Positions 54,468 to 62,574 of a stretch of 64,000 nucleotides of DNA are shown one piece after another. The stretch's first letter is position 1. Each line of letters opens with the position of its first letter. Origin of the DNA: an uncultured Prevotella sp. (GTDB taxonomy: Bacteria > Bacteroidota > Bacteroidia > Bacteroidales > Bacteroidaceae). The notes beneath the pieces were generated by a model. That model saw only the letters and a program-made list of their open reading frames with translations, was not told where the DNA came from and searched no databases. Location of the stretch: the NCBI GenBank assembly GCA_900315695.1, contig ONAE01000002.1, positions 1 to 64,000 of the forward strand, given 5' to 3'. Position numbers and translations under genes: made by a program.

Positions 54468-54514
54468 TCGTCGCAAACGAAAAATAGTGTAATCTATATT
54501 TTTAAGAATAAACA

Positions 54515-55491
54515 ATGGCTAAAATTGTAACATTAGGCGAGATCATGCTTCGCCTTTCCCCTCAGGGAAACGACCGTTTCATTCAGAGTGAATCATTCCG
54601 CATCATCCCTGGTGGTGGTGAGGCAAACGTAGCTATCTCAGTAGCCAACTATGGTCATGAGCTGTTAATGCACTCCGTCGTTATGGCGTGAACACACAGT
54701 TCATTACACGTGGTGGTGACCGTATCGGTCTCTATTATGCAGAGACAGGTGCTTCCATGCGTCCGTCAAAGGTAATCTATGACCGTGCTCATTCCTCCAT
54801 TGCAGAGGCAGAGCCGAAGGATTTCGATTTCGATGCAATCATGGAAGGCGCTGACTGGTTCCATTGGAGTGGTATCACACCGGCTATCAGCGACAAGGCT
54901 GCTGAGTTGACCAAGCTCGCCTGTGAGGCTGCCAAGCGTCATGGTGTCACAGTATCTGTGGATCTGAACTTCCGCAAGAAGCTCTGGACCTCAGAGAAGG
55001 CCATCTCTATCATGCGTCCTTTGATGAAGTATGTGGATGTTTGTATCGGAAACGAGGAAGATGCAGAGCTTTGTCTTGGTTTCAAGCCCGATGCTGATGT
55101 GGAGGGTGGTAAGACTGATGCCGCTGGTTACGAGGGTATCTTCAAGCAGATGATGGCTGAGTTTGGCTTCAAATATGTTGTTTCGACACTCCGTGAGAGC
55201 TACAGTGCTACATACAACGGCTGGAAGGCTTTGATCTATGATGGTAAGGAGTTCTATCAGAGTAAGCGTTACGAGATCAACCCGATCATTGACCGTGTAG
55301 GTGGTGGCGACTCCTTCTCTGGTGGTCTGATTCATGGTCTGCTCACGAAATCAACTCAGGGTGAGGCTCTTGAGTTTGCTGTAGCTGCATCTGCCCTGAA
55401 GCACACCATCAATGGTGATTTCAATCTGGTAAGTGTTGATGAAGTAGAGTCTCTCGCAGGTGGTAACGCCAGTGGAAGAGTCCAGCGCTAA
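54515..55491 (+). pseudogene. kdgK: 2-keto-3-deoxygluconate kinase (PfkB family) with an internal deletion and frameshift
   Basis: From ATG 54515 the protein runs MAKIVTLGEIMLRLSP... to GGGEANVAISVANYGHE, then the frame is lost and stops at 54689-54691 after 58 codons. The remainder of a KdgK continues in another frame from 'NALRRYGVNTQFITRGG' to 55491, with ATP-site and catalytic-base motif 'DRVGGGDSFSGGLIHGL' intact. Between the conserved Gly and the LRRYGVN motif only 17 bases remain where relatives have about 63, so about 46 bases are missing near 54656-54672. The lost segment carries the conserved strand-turn (FVTRLP-type). A GTG at 54688 could start a 267-residue fragment without the N-terminal lobe. 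Real mutation or sequence error cannot be told here. Confidence 0.85.
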
Positions 55492-55501
55492 TATATTGGA
55501 T

Positions 55502-56170
55502 ATGGCAAAGTTTGATAAAATTGCAGTATTGAAGAAGATCGGTGATACCGGTATGGTTCCCGTGTTCTATCATAAGGATCTTGAGACCTGTAAGAACGTG
55601 GTGAAAGCCTGCTATGAAGGTGGTGTTCGCGCTTTTGAATTTACCAATCGTGGCGACTTCGCTCAAGAGGTATTCGGCGAGTTGGTAAAGTGGGCCGACA
55701 AGGAGTGCCCTGAACTGGCTTTGGGCATCGGTTCTGTTGTTGATGCACCTACCGCTGTGATGTATCTCCAGTTGGGTGCCTGCTTCGTTGTTGGTCCGTT
55801 GTTCAATCCTGACATCGCTCCTGTATGCAACCGTCGTCTGGTGCCTTATTGCCCTGGTTGTATGACTGTTTCTGAGATTGGTAAGGCTCAGGAACTGGGT
55901 TGCGACCTGACAAAGGTATTCCCTGGTGATGTGGTTGGTCCTAATATGGTGAAGGGGCTGAAGGCTCCGATGCCCTGGTCGAAGATCATGGTGACTGGTG
56001 GTGTTGCTCCAGAGGAGGAGAACCTGACGAAGTGGTTCAAGGCTGGTGTCTATTGCGTGGGTATGGGCTCGAAGCTCTTCCCCAGCGATAAGGTTAAGGC
56101 TGGTGACTGGCAATATGTAACCGACAAGTGTAAGGAAGCACTTGGTTACGTGGCTAAGGCACGTGCATGA
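55502..56170 (+). CDS. eda: KDPG/KHG aldolase
   Basis: 222 residues from ATG 55502. (alpha/beta)8 class I aldolase: '[18 protein letters not shown]' with the catalytic Glu, '[12 protein letters not shown]', '[20 protein letters not shown]' and the Schiff-base Lys in '[18 protein letters not shown]', then '[14 protein letters not shown]'. It cleaves 2-keto-3-deoxy-6-phosphogluconate to pyruvate and glyceraldehyde-3-P, the last step of the hexuronate route. It lies 10 bases after kdgK, and its stop overlaps the start of the sensor gene (ATGA). Confidence 0.93.
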   Translation: MAKFDKIAVLKKIGDTGMVPVFYHKDLETCKNVVKACYEGGVRAFEFTNRGDFAQEVFGELVKWADKECPELALGIGSVVDAPTAVMYLQLGACFVVGPLFNPDIAPVCNRRLVPYCPGCMTVSEIGKAQELGCDLTKVFPGDVVGPNMVKGLKAPMPWSKIMVTGGVAPEEENLTKWFKAGVYCVGMGSKLFPSDKVKAGDWQYVTDKCKEALGYVAKARA

Positions 56171-59100
56171 AATATTGGCTATTCATTGTATCAACTATTC
56201 TCATTTCTGCTTGTACGCGTCCTGCCAGACAGGACGTTGACAAGCTGAATCTTCAATCATACGCTTATCACTATCGGAACATAGACAGCACCCTGCATCT
56301 GGCTCAGCAGGCCTACCAGATGGCAGAAGGCTATGATGCTGGTAAGGCCGAGGCTCTTAACAACCTGGCTTTTGTGCACATCGTGAAGATGGAGTACGAT
56401 GAGGCAGAACGTTTGTTGCAGGAGGTGACGACTATTACTGACAACCAACTGCAACGTTTCATAGCATATATCCAGCAGATGCGTCTGTGTCAGCGCCGTT
56501 CAAATAACAGGGCGTTTCACGAGTATCGCGAACTGGCAGATCTGGCCATGCGCAGGATCCATGAAGAGCGCGATTTGCTCTCACCAAAGGATACCCGATT
56601 GCTGTTATATGCTGAGACAGAATATGCCATCGTAAACTCTACCTATTATTATTATGTAGGTTTGGAACGGCAGTCGATAGATGCTTTGCTGGCTATTGAT
56701 CAGTCTGAAATTCAGAAAGATACAGCACAATTCCTCAACTATCTCTATAATATTGGCGCAGGTGGAATTCTGACTGAAGGAACGCATCAGGAGATCAATC
56801 AACAGGAGTTTGATCACCTGATGCGCTGTTTCCTGATGGCTCGTAATAATGACTATCCTTATTTCGCAGCCAATGCCCTTGAGGCACTTTCAGAACACTT
56901 GATGGATGCGGATGACAGACAACAGCTGTTAGCCGATAATCTGCCTGCCCTGAAATTCATCAATCCTGAAAATATAGAGGAGGATATGTTGGCTGGTTGG
57001 CTGGCTGAGAGTTCTTTGGCTATCTTCCGTCGCTATGGTGATGTTTACCAGATAGCAGGTGCCTACCGAACGCTGGCTTCCTGTTATCGTCATATCGGGG
57101 ATTATGAGTCGGCTCTCTTTAATCTTGAACAGGCACTCTCTGACTCGATCATCAACCAGGCACCCGACCTTGTTGCCAGTATCCGTGAGCAGCTGAGTGT
57201 GGCTTATGCGGCGATAGACGATAAGCCTCAGAGCGATTACAACCGTAATATCTATCTGGATTTGCAGGAAACGACTCGTCAGGACAGACAGTTAGAAGCC
57301 CGTGCCAGCCAGTACGAGAAAACTGAGGTGCAGTTGAATATCACGCTGGCAGCAGTGATAGGGGCCATTCTCCTGCTGTTGTTCTCACTTTGGCTCTTCA
57401 ATCACATGAACCGCAAGCATCCTCATGAGGATGTGTCGGATGATCTCTTTGAACAGAAGAAAGAACTTTTGGCAGCCTGTCAGTTGCGTGTGGAGAACAG
57501 CGAGAGAAGAAACCTTGAACAGCGTGCGAAGGTGTCGCTGGTGAATACCATCACGCCTTTCATTGATCGTATTCTCTATGAGGCCAGTCATGCGGAAAAG
57601 CCCAATATCTCTTATATCCATGAACTGACAGACCAGATCAATGCCTATAACGATGTACTGACCTATTGGATTCAGTTACGTCAGGGTGAGCTCAGTCTGA
57701 AGATAGAGAGTTTCCCGTTACAGCAGTTGTTTGATATCATCGGCAGAGGTAAGACGGGATTTCAGATGAAGGGGGTGAATCTGCTGGTAGAACCAACAGA
57801 GGCAGTGGTAAAGGCTGATAAGGTGCTGACACTCTTTATGCTGAATACGCTTGCCGACAATGCCAGGAAGTTTACGGAGAAAGGTGGACAGGTGAAGGTC
57901 TCTGCCACTGAAGCGGAGCAGTTCGTTGAGATTTCTGTGGAGGATACAGGTAACGGTATGACTGAGGAGCAGCTTTCTCATCTCTTTGATCATAAGATCG
58001 TGGAGGGGCATGGGTTTGGCTTGCTGAACTGTAAGGGCATCATCGAGAAATATCGTAAGATCAGTCAGTTGTTCTCCGTTTGTAGTATCGCAGCCACGAG
58101 TCAGTTAGGACAGGGCACACGTCTTTTCTTCCGTCTGCCTAAGGGAATACTGCGCCTGATATTAGTTCTCTTGTCTTTTGGTAGTCTGACGGTACAAGCA
58201 AAAGATTTCACTTCGTTGGAGAAAGCCAGCGCCTTTGCTGACTCAGCTTATTTCTCGAACATCCACGGCACGTTTGAACGTACGATGCAGTTTGCCGACT
58301 CCTGTCGCTATTACCTGAATGCCCATTATAAGACCTTGAATCCGAAAGGTCGTGACCTGATGCTGGCTGAGGGTGAAGCGTCCTTGACTTCTCCTGAGAT
58401 CAAATGGTTCCACAATGGTGTGAAGACCAACTATACCGTGATTCTCGATATCCGTAATGAGAGTGCTGTTGCAGCATTGGCGCTCCACCAGTGGCATCTC
58501 TATACTTATAACAACCGTATCTACACCCAACTCTTCAAGGAAATGTCGGCCGATAACTCGTTGGGGGAATACTGCAGGGCCATGCAACAGTCGCAGACCA
58601 ACAAGACTGTTGGTGTGATTCTTCTGGTGCTGTTGCTTGTGTCTATTGTGCCGGCCTGGTATCTGCTCTATTATCGTCATCGCCTCTATGACCGTTTTAT
58701 GAAGGATCAACAGCGTGAGACGGCGTTTGAGTTGTTGGACGATGAGATCCGACGTTTGGAGCTGGAAGACAACAACCTGCATGTGACCAATGCCGTGCTC
58801 GACAACTGTCTCTCCACACTGAAACATGAGACGATGTATTATCCCAGTCGCATCTGTCAGCTGCTGGATGCTGGAGATATGGTGTCGTTGGCAGAGGTGG
58901 CCACCTATTATCGTGAGATCTATGGCATCCTCAGTGCTCAGGCGATGCATCAGGTGGTTCCAACCAAACTTCACCTGAAACCTCTGCCGCATGGTATCCT
59001 TGGTGATGAGACCCTGGTGCGCTATTTATTTGAGATTCTCAAGAAACAGTCGGGCGAGAAACGTCCCGACATCCAATACCTCTCCCAGGAAGGCCCCTAT

Positions 59101-59325
59101 GTGGAGGTGCATATCCCTATGCCTCAGCTGAAACTTTCAGAGGAACAGGCACGTGATCTCTTCACACCCTCGAAGGATCATCTGCCGTATCTGCTCTGCC
59201 GTCAGATTATCAGGGATCATGGTGAAGCCACCAACCGTAGAGGCTGTGGTATCTATGCCACATTGATAGAAGGAACAACAAATATGATCATAACATTACC
59301 AAGCGTATGGAAAGCTTCAAAGTAA
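56167..59325 (+). CDS. Lipoprotein-type double-module sensor kinase (DUF5112/DUF5113 type)
   Basis: 1052 residues. Residues 1-16 are a lipoprotein signal (ISAC, Cys16). Residues 20-385 form TPR-like helical repeats, presumably periplasmic. TM1 is about 392-412. A cytoplasmic part (415-655) has a DHp-like helix pair without an obvious phospho-His and an HATPase domain with N box LADNARKF (562-569) and '[13 protein letters not shown]'. A second hydrophobic segment (660-676), signal-like, is followed by a second extracytoplasmic region (about 680-812), TM3 (815-836) and a second kinase-like part with 'LKHETMYYP', His887. The pattern matches, from memory, the Bacteroidales DUF5112/DUF5113 sensors. 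It begins inside the eda stop, and its end overlaps the response regulator gene by 19 bases. Confidence 0.8.
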   Translation: MKYWLFIVSTILISACTRPARQDVDKLNLQSYAYHYRNIDSTLHLAQQAYQMAEGYDAGKAEALNNLAFVHIVKMEYDEAERLLQEVTTITDNQLQRFIAYIQQMRLCQRRSNNRAFHEYRELADLAMRRIHEERDLLSPKDTRLLLYAETEYAIVNSTYYYYVGLERQSIDALLAIDQSEIQKDTAQFLNYLYNIGAGGILTEGTHQEINQQEFDHLMRCFLMARNNDYPYFAANALEALSEHLMDADDRQQLLADNLPALKFINPENIEEDMLAGWLAESSLAIFRRYGDVYQIAGAYRTLASCYRHIGDYESALFNLEQALSDSIINQAPDLVASIREQLSVAYAAIDDKPQSDYNRNIYLDLQETTRQDRQLEARASQYEKTEVQLNITLAAVIGAILLLLFSLWLFNHMNRKHPHEDVSDDLFEQKKELLAACQLRVENSERRNLEQRAKVSLVNTITPFIDRILYEASHAEKPNISYIHELTDQINAYNDVLTYWIQLRQGELSLKIESFPLQQLFDIIGRGKTGFQMKGVNLLVEPTEAVVKADKVLTLFMLNTLADNARKFTEKGGQVKVSATEAEQFVEISVEDTGNGMTEEQLSHLFDHKIVEGHGFGLLNCKGIIEKYRKISQLFSVCSIAATSQLGQGTRLFFRLPKGILRLILVLLSFGSLTVQAKDFTSLEKASAFADSAYFSNIHGTFERTMQFADSCRYYLNAHYKTLNPKGRDLMLAEGEASLTSPEIKWFHNGVKTNYTVILDIRNESAVAALALHQWHLYTYNNRIYTQLFKEMSADNSLGEYCRAMQQSQTNKTVGVILLVLLLVSIVPAWYLLYYRHRLYDRFMKDQQRETAFELLDDEIRRLELEDNNLHVTNAVLDNCLSTLKHETMYYPSRICQLLDAGDMVSLAEVATYYREIYGILSAQAMHQVVPTKLHLKPLPHGILGDETLVRYLFEILKKQSGEKRPDIQYLSQEGPYVEVHIPMPQLKLSEEQARDLFTPSKDHLPYLLCRQIIRDHGEATNRRGCGIYATLIEGTTNMIITLPSVWKASK

Positions 59326-60026
59326 TTATAGTGGAAGACGTGCCCCTGGAGCTGAAAGGGACACAGGGTATCATCCGTAACGACATCCCAGAGGCTGAGA
59401 TCATCGGTACGGCAGACAATGAACAGAGTTACTGGCGACTGTTGAAGCAGCAGGTGCCTGATCTGGTGCTCCTCGACTTAGGACTGGGTGGCTCCACGAC
59501 TGTTGGCGTAGAGCTTTGCCGACATACCAAAGAGTCGCATCCAGAAGTGAAGGTGCTGATCTTCACGGGTGAGATCCTGAATGAGAAGCTCTGGGTGGAT
59601 GTGCTCGATGCCGGGGCCGACGGTATTATCCTGAAGACGGGAGAGCTGTTGACGAGAAGAGATGTGTCGGCAGTGATGGACGGTAAGCAACTCGTATTCA
59701 ACGAGCCTATCCTTGAGAAGATTGTGGAGCGTTTTAAAGCTGCCGTCAGCGGACAGCTCGTCAAGCAGGAGGCTGTCGTGAACTATGAGATCGACGAGTA
59801 TGACGAGCGCTTCCTGAGGCATCTGGCTTTGGGTTATACCAAAGAGCAGATCACCAATCTGAGAGGCATGCCTTTTGGTGTGAAGAGTCTGGAGAAGCGC
59901 CAGAACGAACTCATCCAGAAGCTCTTCCCTGAGGGAACAACAGGTGTGAATGCCACGCGTCTGGTAGTGAAAGCCTTGGAGTTGCGCATTCTGGATATTG
60001 ATAATCTGGAACCAGATGACGAATAA
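59307..60026 (+). CDS. Response regulator, LuxR-like C-terminus (DUF5932 type)
   Basis: 239 residues. Receiver domain 1-125 with acidic pair Glu10-Asp11, phosphoacceptor Asp57 in 'VLLDLGLGG', Thr in 'LIFTGEI' and Lys in 'IILKTGEL'. The C-terminal region (about 165-235), 'FLRHLALGYTKEQITNLRGM ... VKSLEKRQNELIQKLFP', has the helix-turn-helix spacing of LuxR/GerE proteins in divergent form; I recall this as DUF5932. It is the cognate partner of the sensor at 56167-59325 by overlap. Targets unknown; kdgK/eda are obvious candidates. Confidence 0.85.
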   Translation: MESFKVIIVEDVPLELKGTQGIIRNDIPEAEIIGTADNEQSYWRLLKQQVPDLVLLDLGLGGSTTVGVELCRHTKESHPEVKVLIFTGEILNEKLWVDVLDAGADGIILKTGELLTRRDVSAVMDGKQLVFNEPILEKIVERFKAAVSGQLVKQEAVVNYEIDEYDERFLRHLALGYTKEQITNLRGMPFGVKSLEKRQNELIQKLFPEGTTGVNATRLVVKALELRILDIDNLEPDDE

Positions 60027-60621
60027 GTACCACCAACGCCTGGGCTGGCTCTGTCTGTCGGTAGTAATTGCCGAGACACTGCTGGTGATTCTCTCATGGC
60101 TCTTGTCTGCCATGAGGGTGGAAGGGGTACGCTCGTTACTTTCCTCAGAGGGCATCAGATGGTTCTTCAGCTCGTTCAATAACCTGATAGCCTCCCCAGT
60201 GCTGGTAGGACTCCTGCTGTTGCTGTGTGCCTTAGGATGTCTGCAGAAGAGTAGGGTGGCAGACATCTTCGGGGGTGAGAAAACCATCAACTTCCGTGAC
60301 CGTCTGGCACTCTATGTGGCCTTGGCCTTCCTACTGATTTATGTGCTGATCATCGCCCTGTTGACGTTGATGCCTCATGCCATCCTGCTTTCAGCCACAG
60401 GTCATCTGTTCCCCTCAGCCTTCAGTCGCAGTCTGGTACCCATCATCGCCTTCGGCATCACGCTCTTCAGCGTAGCCTTTGGAATGATGGCAGGTGTGAT
60501 GCGTAACCTGTCGGATATCCTGCAGGCCTTATCCTTTGGCATCGCCAAGGGCGCGCCACTTATTGTGATCTTCCTCTTTGCGGCGCAGCTGGTGGGATGC
60601 CTGCGCTTTGTATTCGGCTAA
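60016..60621 (+). CDS. Small integral membrane protein of the sensor operon
   Basis: 201 residues from ATG 60016, overlapping the response regulator stop by 11 bases (a TTG at 59998 is an unlikely alternative). Five hydrophobic segments (about residues 10-30, 50-75, 95-120, 135-160, 165-198). No catalytic or transport motif recognised. Position suggests a membrane partner of the two-component pair. Its last four bases overlap the end of prmA on the other strand. Confidence 0.65.
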   Translation: MTNKYHQRLGWLCLSVVIAETLLVILSWLLSAMRVEGVRSLLSSEGIRWFFSSFNNLIASPVLVGLLLLLCALGCLQKSRVADIFGGEKTINFRDRLALYVALAFLLIYVLIIALLTLMPHAILLSATGHLFPSAFSRSLVPIIAFGITLFSVAFGMMAGVMRNLSDILQALSFGIAKGAPLIVIFLFAAQLVGCLRFVFG

Positions 60622-61463
60622 CGCACAAATACCAGACAAGCCCACTGCTGATCCTCTTTCTGCTGCTGCAAGTTGAGCCCTAACGATTGGGCTTTGTCTA
60701 TGAGTATCTGACAGTCGTCAGTATAGAATCCGCTTAGGATCAGTGTGGCACCCGTGTTCATCTTCGCCACAAACTGAGGCATATCGTTCAACAGGATGTT
60801 ACGGTTGATATTCGCCATTACCAGATCGAAACTGCCTTCCACCTTATTTAATATAGAGGCATCGCCCAGAACAGATGCAAAACGGTCATCCACCTGATTG
60901 ATGACAGCATTATGGCGTGCATTATCCACCGACCACTCATCGATATCATAACCCACAGCCTCCTGTGCACCCAGTTTGAGGGCACTGATGGAAAGAATGC
61001 CCGTACCCGTGCCGCAATCCAGTACTCTGCCCTTGGGTTGCAGTTCAAGCAGGGTGGAGCAGATCATGCGGGTGGTCTCATGGGTGCCAGTACCGAAAGC
61101 CAGCTTCGCATCGATCTCAATGGCTATATCTGGCATACTGTCTGGCAGATGTCTTCCGTCGTGGATCATCAGGTTATCAGAGATGATGATGGGCTCAAAA
61201 CCCTCCTGTTCCCATTGCTCGTTCCAGTCGCGATCCTCTGCTTCACGTATTTCATAACTGATGTTGGTGCCCTCGAAGGGGAAATCCTCCAAGGCCGTTT
61301 GAAGAACAGCCACGTCAAAAACACTTTGTTGGACATAGCCTTTCAGCCCTGTCTCCGTCTCTTCAAACGTCTCGAACCCAGCCTCTCCTGCCATCGCAGC
61401 CAGAATGTCACTGGCGTCAACAGAATAGGGCGAAATGGTAAATTCTACTTCGAAATATCTCAT
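60618..61463 (-). CDS. prmA: Ribosomal protein L11 methyltransferase
   Basis: 281 residues. The N-terminal substrate-binding domain includes 'DWNEQWEQEGFEPIIISDNL'; the methyltransferase has 'KLAFGTGTHETTRMICSTLL', SAM loop 'VLDCGTGTGILSISALKLGA', 'VGYDIDEWSVDNARHN' and 'LVMANINRNILLND'. It trimethylates L11. Monocistronic; a minus-strand TAATTTTG at 61491-61484 is a likely -7 box. Confidence 0.94.
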   Translation of the reverse strand: MRYFEVEFTISPYSVDASDILAAMAGEAGFETFEETETGLKGYVQQSVFDVAVLQTALEDFPFEGTNISYEIREAEDRDWNEQWEQEGFEPIIISDNLMIHDGRHLPDSMPDIAIEIDAKLAFGTGTHETTRMICSTLLELQPKGRVLDCGTGTGILSISALKLGAQEAVGYDIDEWSVDNARHNAVINQVDDRFASVLGDASILNKVEGSFDLVMANINRNILLNDMPQFVAKMNTGATLILSGFYTDDCQILIDKAQSLGLNLQQQKEDQQWACLVFVR

Positions 61464-61499
61464 AAGGATGTTAATTTTTAGGGCAAAATTACAAAAAAT

Positions 61500-61534
61500 A
61501 GGGAAAATCCTCTCATAAGTTAGGGTTTTTCCCT
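61500..61534. repeat. Inverted repeat upstream of the Tyr/Trp-rich gene
   Basis: AGGGAAAA (61500-61507) and TTTTCCCT (61527-61534), perfect 8-bp arms 19 bases apart, directly before a TATATTTG box at 61534-61541. Possible operator. Confidence 0.35.
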
Positions 61535-61556
61535 ATATTTGCACTGAAATTCGTTG

Positions 61557-61564
61557 TATTTTTG
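61557..61564 (+). promoter_or_regulatory. -7 box of the Tyr/Trp-rich protein gene
   Basis: TATTTTTG at 61557-61564, 17 bases before ATG 61582. TATATTTG at 61534-61541 is an alternative. Confidence 0.5.
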
Positions 61565-61581
61565 CAACGTGAATCTTTAAA

Positions 61582-62538
61582 ATGACGAAGAAGATGAAAA
61601 AACTGTTATTAATTTCCATGCTTATCGGAGCCATGCCGTTGGCAATGATGGCTCAGGATGATGACCTCTATTTCATATCGAAAAAGAAGAAGTCGGTGGT
61701 GGTAGAGGAGGCTCAGGATCAGTTCGGCCTGCCGAAGGATACCTACTATGCTGGCAGCAATCGCAGTGTGGATGAATATAACCGCAGGTTCAGAAGCCAG
61801 GTGGAGCAGATTGGTGACTCAACGAAAGTGGATGTCATCGATTTCAATGGTGAGAAGGGTGTCTATCCGGATTCTCTTAAGGAGGATTTTAAGCTGACGA
61901 AGAAGATGACACGCTTCGATGATTACCAGTTGTCCGACAATGCCGCTTTCTGGGCAGGCTATCGTGCAGGCCGTTATGACTGGGGCTGGCATTCTCCTTG
62001 GTATTACAGCCGTTGGGGATGGTATGATCCCTGGTATTCTCCATATTACTACAGCAGCTGGTATTGGGTTTGGAACGATCCTTGGTATTATGGTTATGCC
62101 GGTTGGTATGATCCCTGGTATTATAGAGGCTATTGGGGCTGGGGGTATCCCTATTACTATCGTCCCGTTGTGGTTGTAAGTGGTGGCCCTCGTTATAGTC
62201 ATATTGGCACAGGCACCATCCGTCGTAATGGCTCTACCTATAGCCGTCGTGGTGGCTTTAACGGATCTCGCGGCTATTACAATAGCGGCAGTCTGCGTCA
62301 GCGTGCTCACTCGATGAGTGGTGGCAGAACCTACAGCAGTGGCAATAACATCCGCAGTGGCAGTGGCAACTTCAGTGGCTATCGTGGCGGCATGTCTTCA
62401 GGCAGTTTCGGCGGTTCTCGCAGCAGTGGTGGCAACTTCGGCGGCTCACGTGGCGGAGGTGGTAGCTTTGGCGGCTCACGTGGCGGAGGCGGAGGCTTCA
62501 GCGGCTCACGTGGCGGAGGCCTTGGTGGCAGAAGATAG
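61582..62538 (+). CDS. Exported Tyr/Trp/Gly-rich low-complexity protein
   Basis: 318 residues (Met5 at 61594 is possible). Signal peptide to about residue 25 (ends MAMMAQ). Residues about 25-115 are charged and ordered-looking. Residues about 120-205 are extremely aromatic, with the repeated unit W-(Y/N)-D-P-W-Y (three copies) separated by runs of Tyr, Trp and Gly. From about 225 the chain is Gly/Ser/Arg rich, ending in three GGSRGGGG-like units encoded by a 20-base DNA repeat (62440, 62470, 62500; 30-base period). No known domain. Such composition suits an adhesive or matrix protein. A porin-type gene follows 36 bases later. Confidence 0.75.
   Translation: MTKKMKKLLLISMLIGAMPLAMMAQDDDLYFISKKKKSVVVEEAQDQFGLPKDTYYAGSNRSVDEYNRRFRSQVEQIGDSTKVDVIDFNGEKGVYPDSLKEDFKLTKKMTRFDDYQLSDNAAFWAGYRAGRYDWGWHSPWYYSRWGWYDPWYSPYYYSSWYWVWNDPWYYGYAGWYDPWYYRGYWGWGYPYYYRPVVVVSGGPRYSHIGTGTIRRNGSTYSRRGGFNGSRGYYNSGSLRQRAHSMSGGRTYSSGNNIRSGSGNFSGYRGGMSSGSFGGSRSSGGNFGGSRGGGGSFGGSRGGGGGFSGSRGGGLGGRR
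62440..62520 (+). repeat. Three-copy 30-bp-period tandem repeat in the Gly-rich tail
   Basis: GCGGCTCACGTGGCGGAGG occurs at 62441, 62471 and 62501, each encoding GSRGGG. A site for slippage or copy-number change. Confidence 0.85.
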
Positions 62539-62574
62539 TATTCATCCAAAAGATAATAAGCATTAATAAGAAAT

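Noticed and set aside
54688..55491. GTG-started 267-residue protein as an independent gene
   Set aside because: It is the C-terminal four fifths of KdgK in the frame after the deletion; its N-terminal lobe is upstream in another frame. Treated as one broken gene.
58243..58992. 249-codon minus-strand ORF inside the sensor gene
   Set aside because: Antisense shadow of the sensor's second module; composition (His, Gln, Ile) is that of a reversed coding strand.
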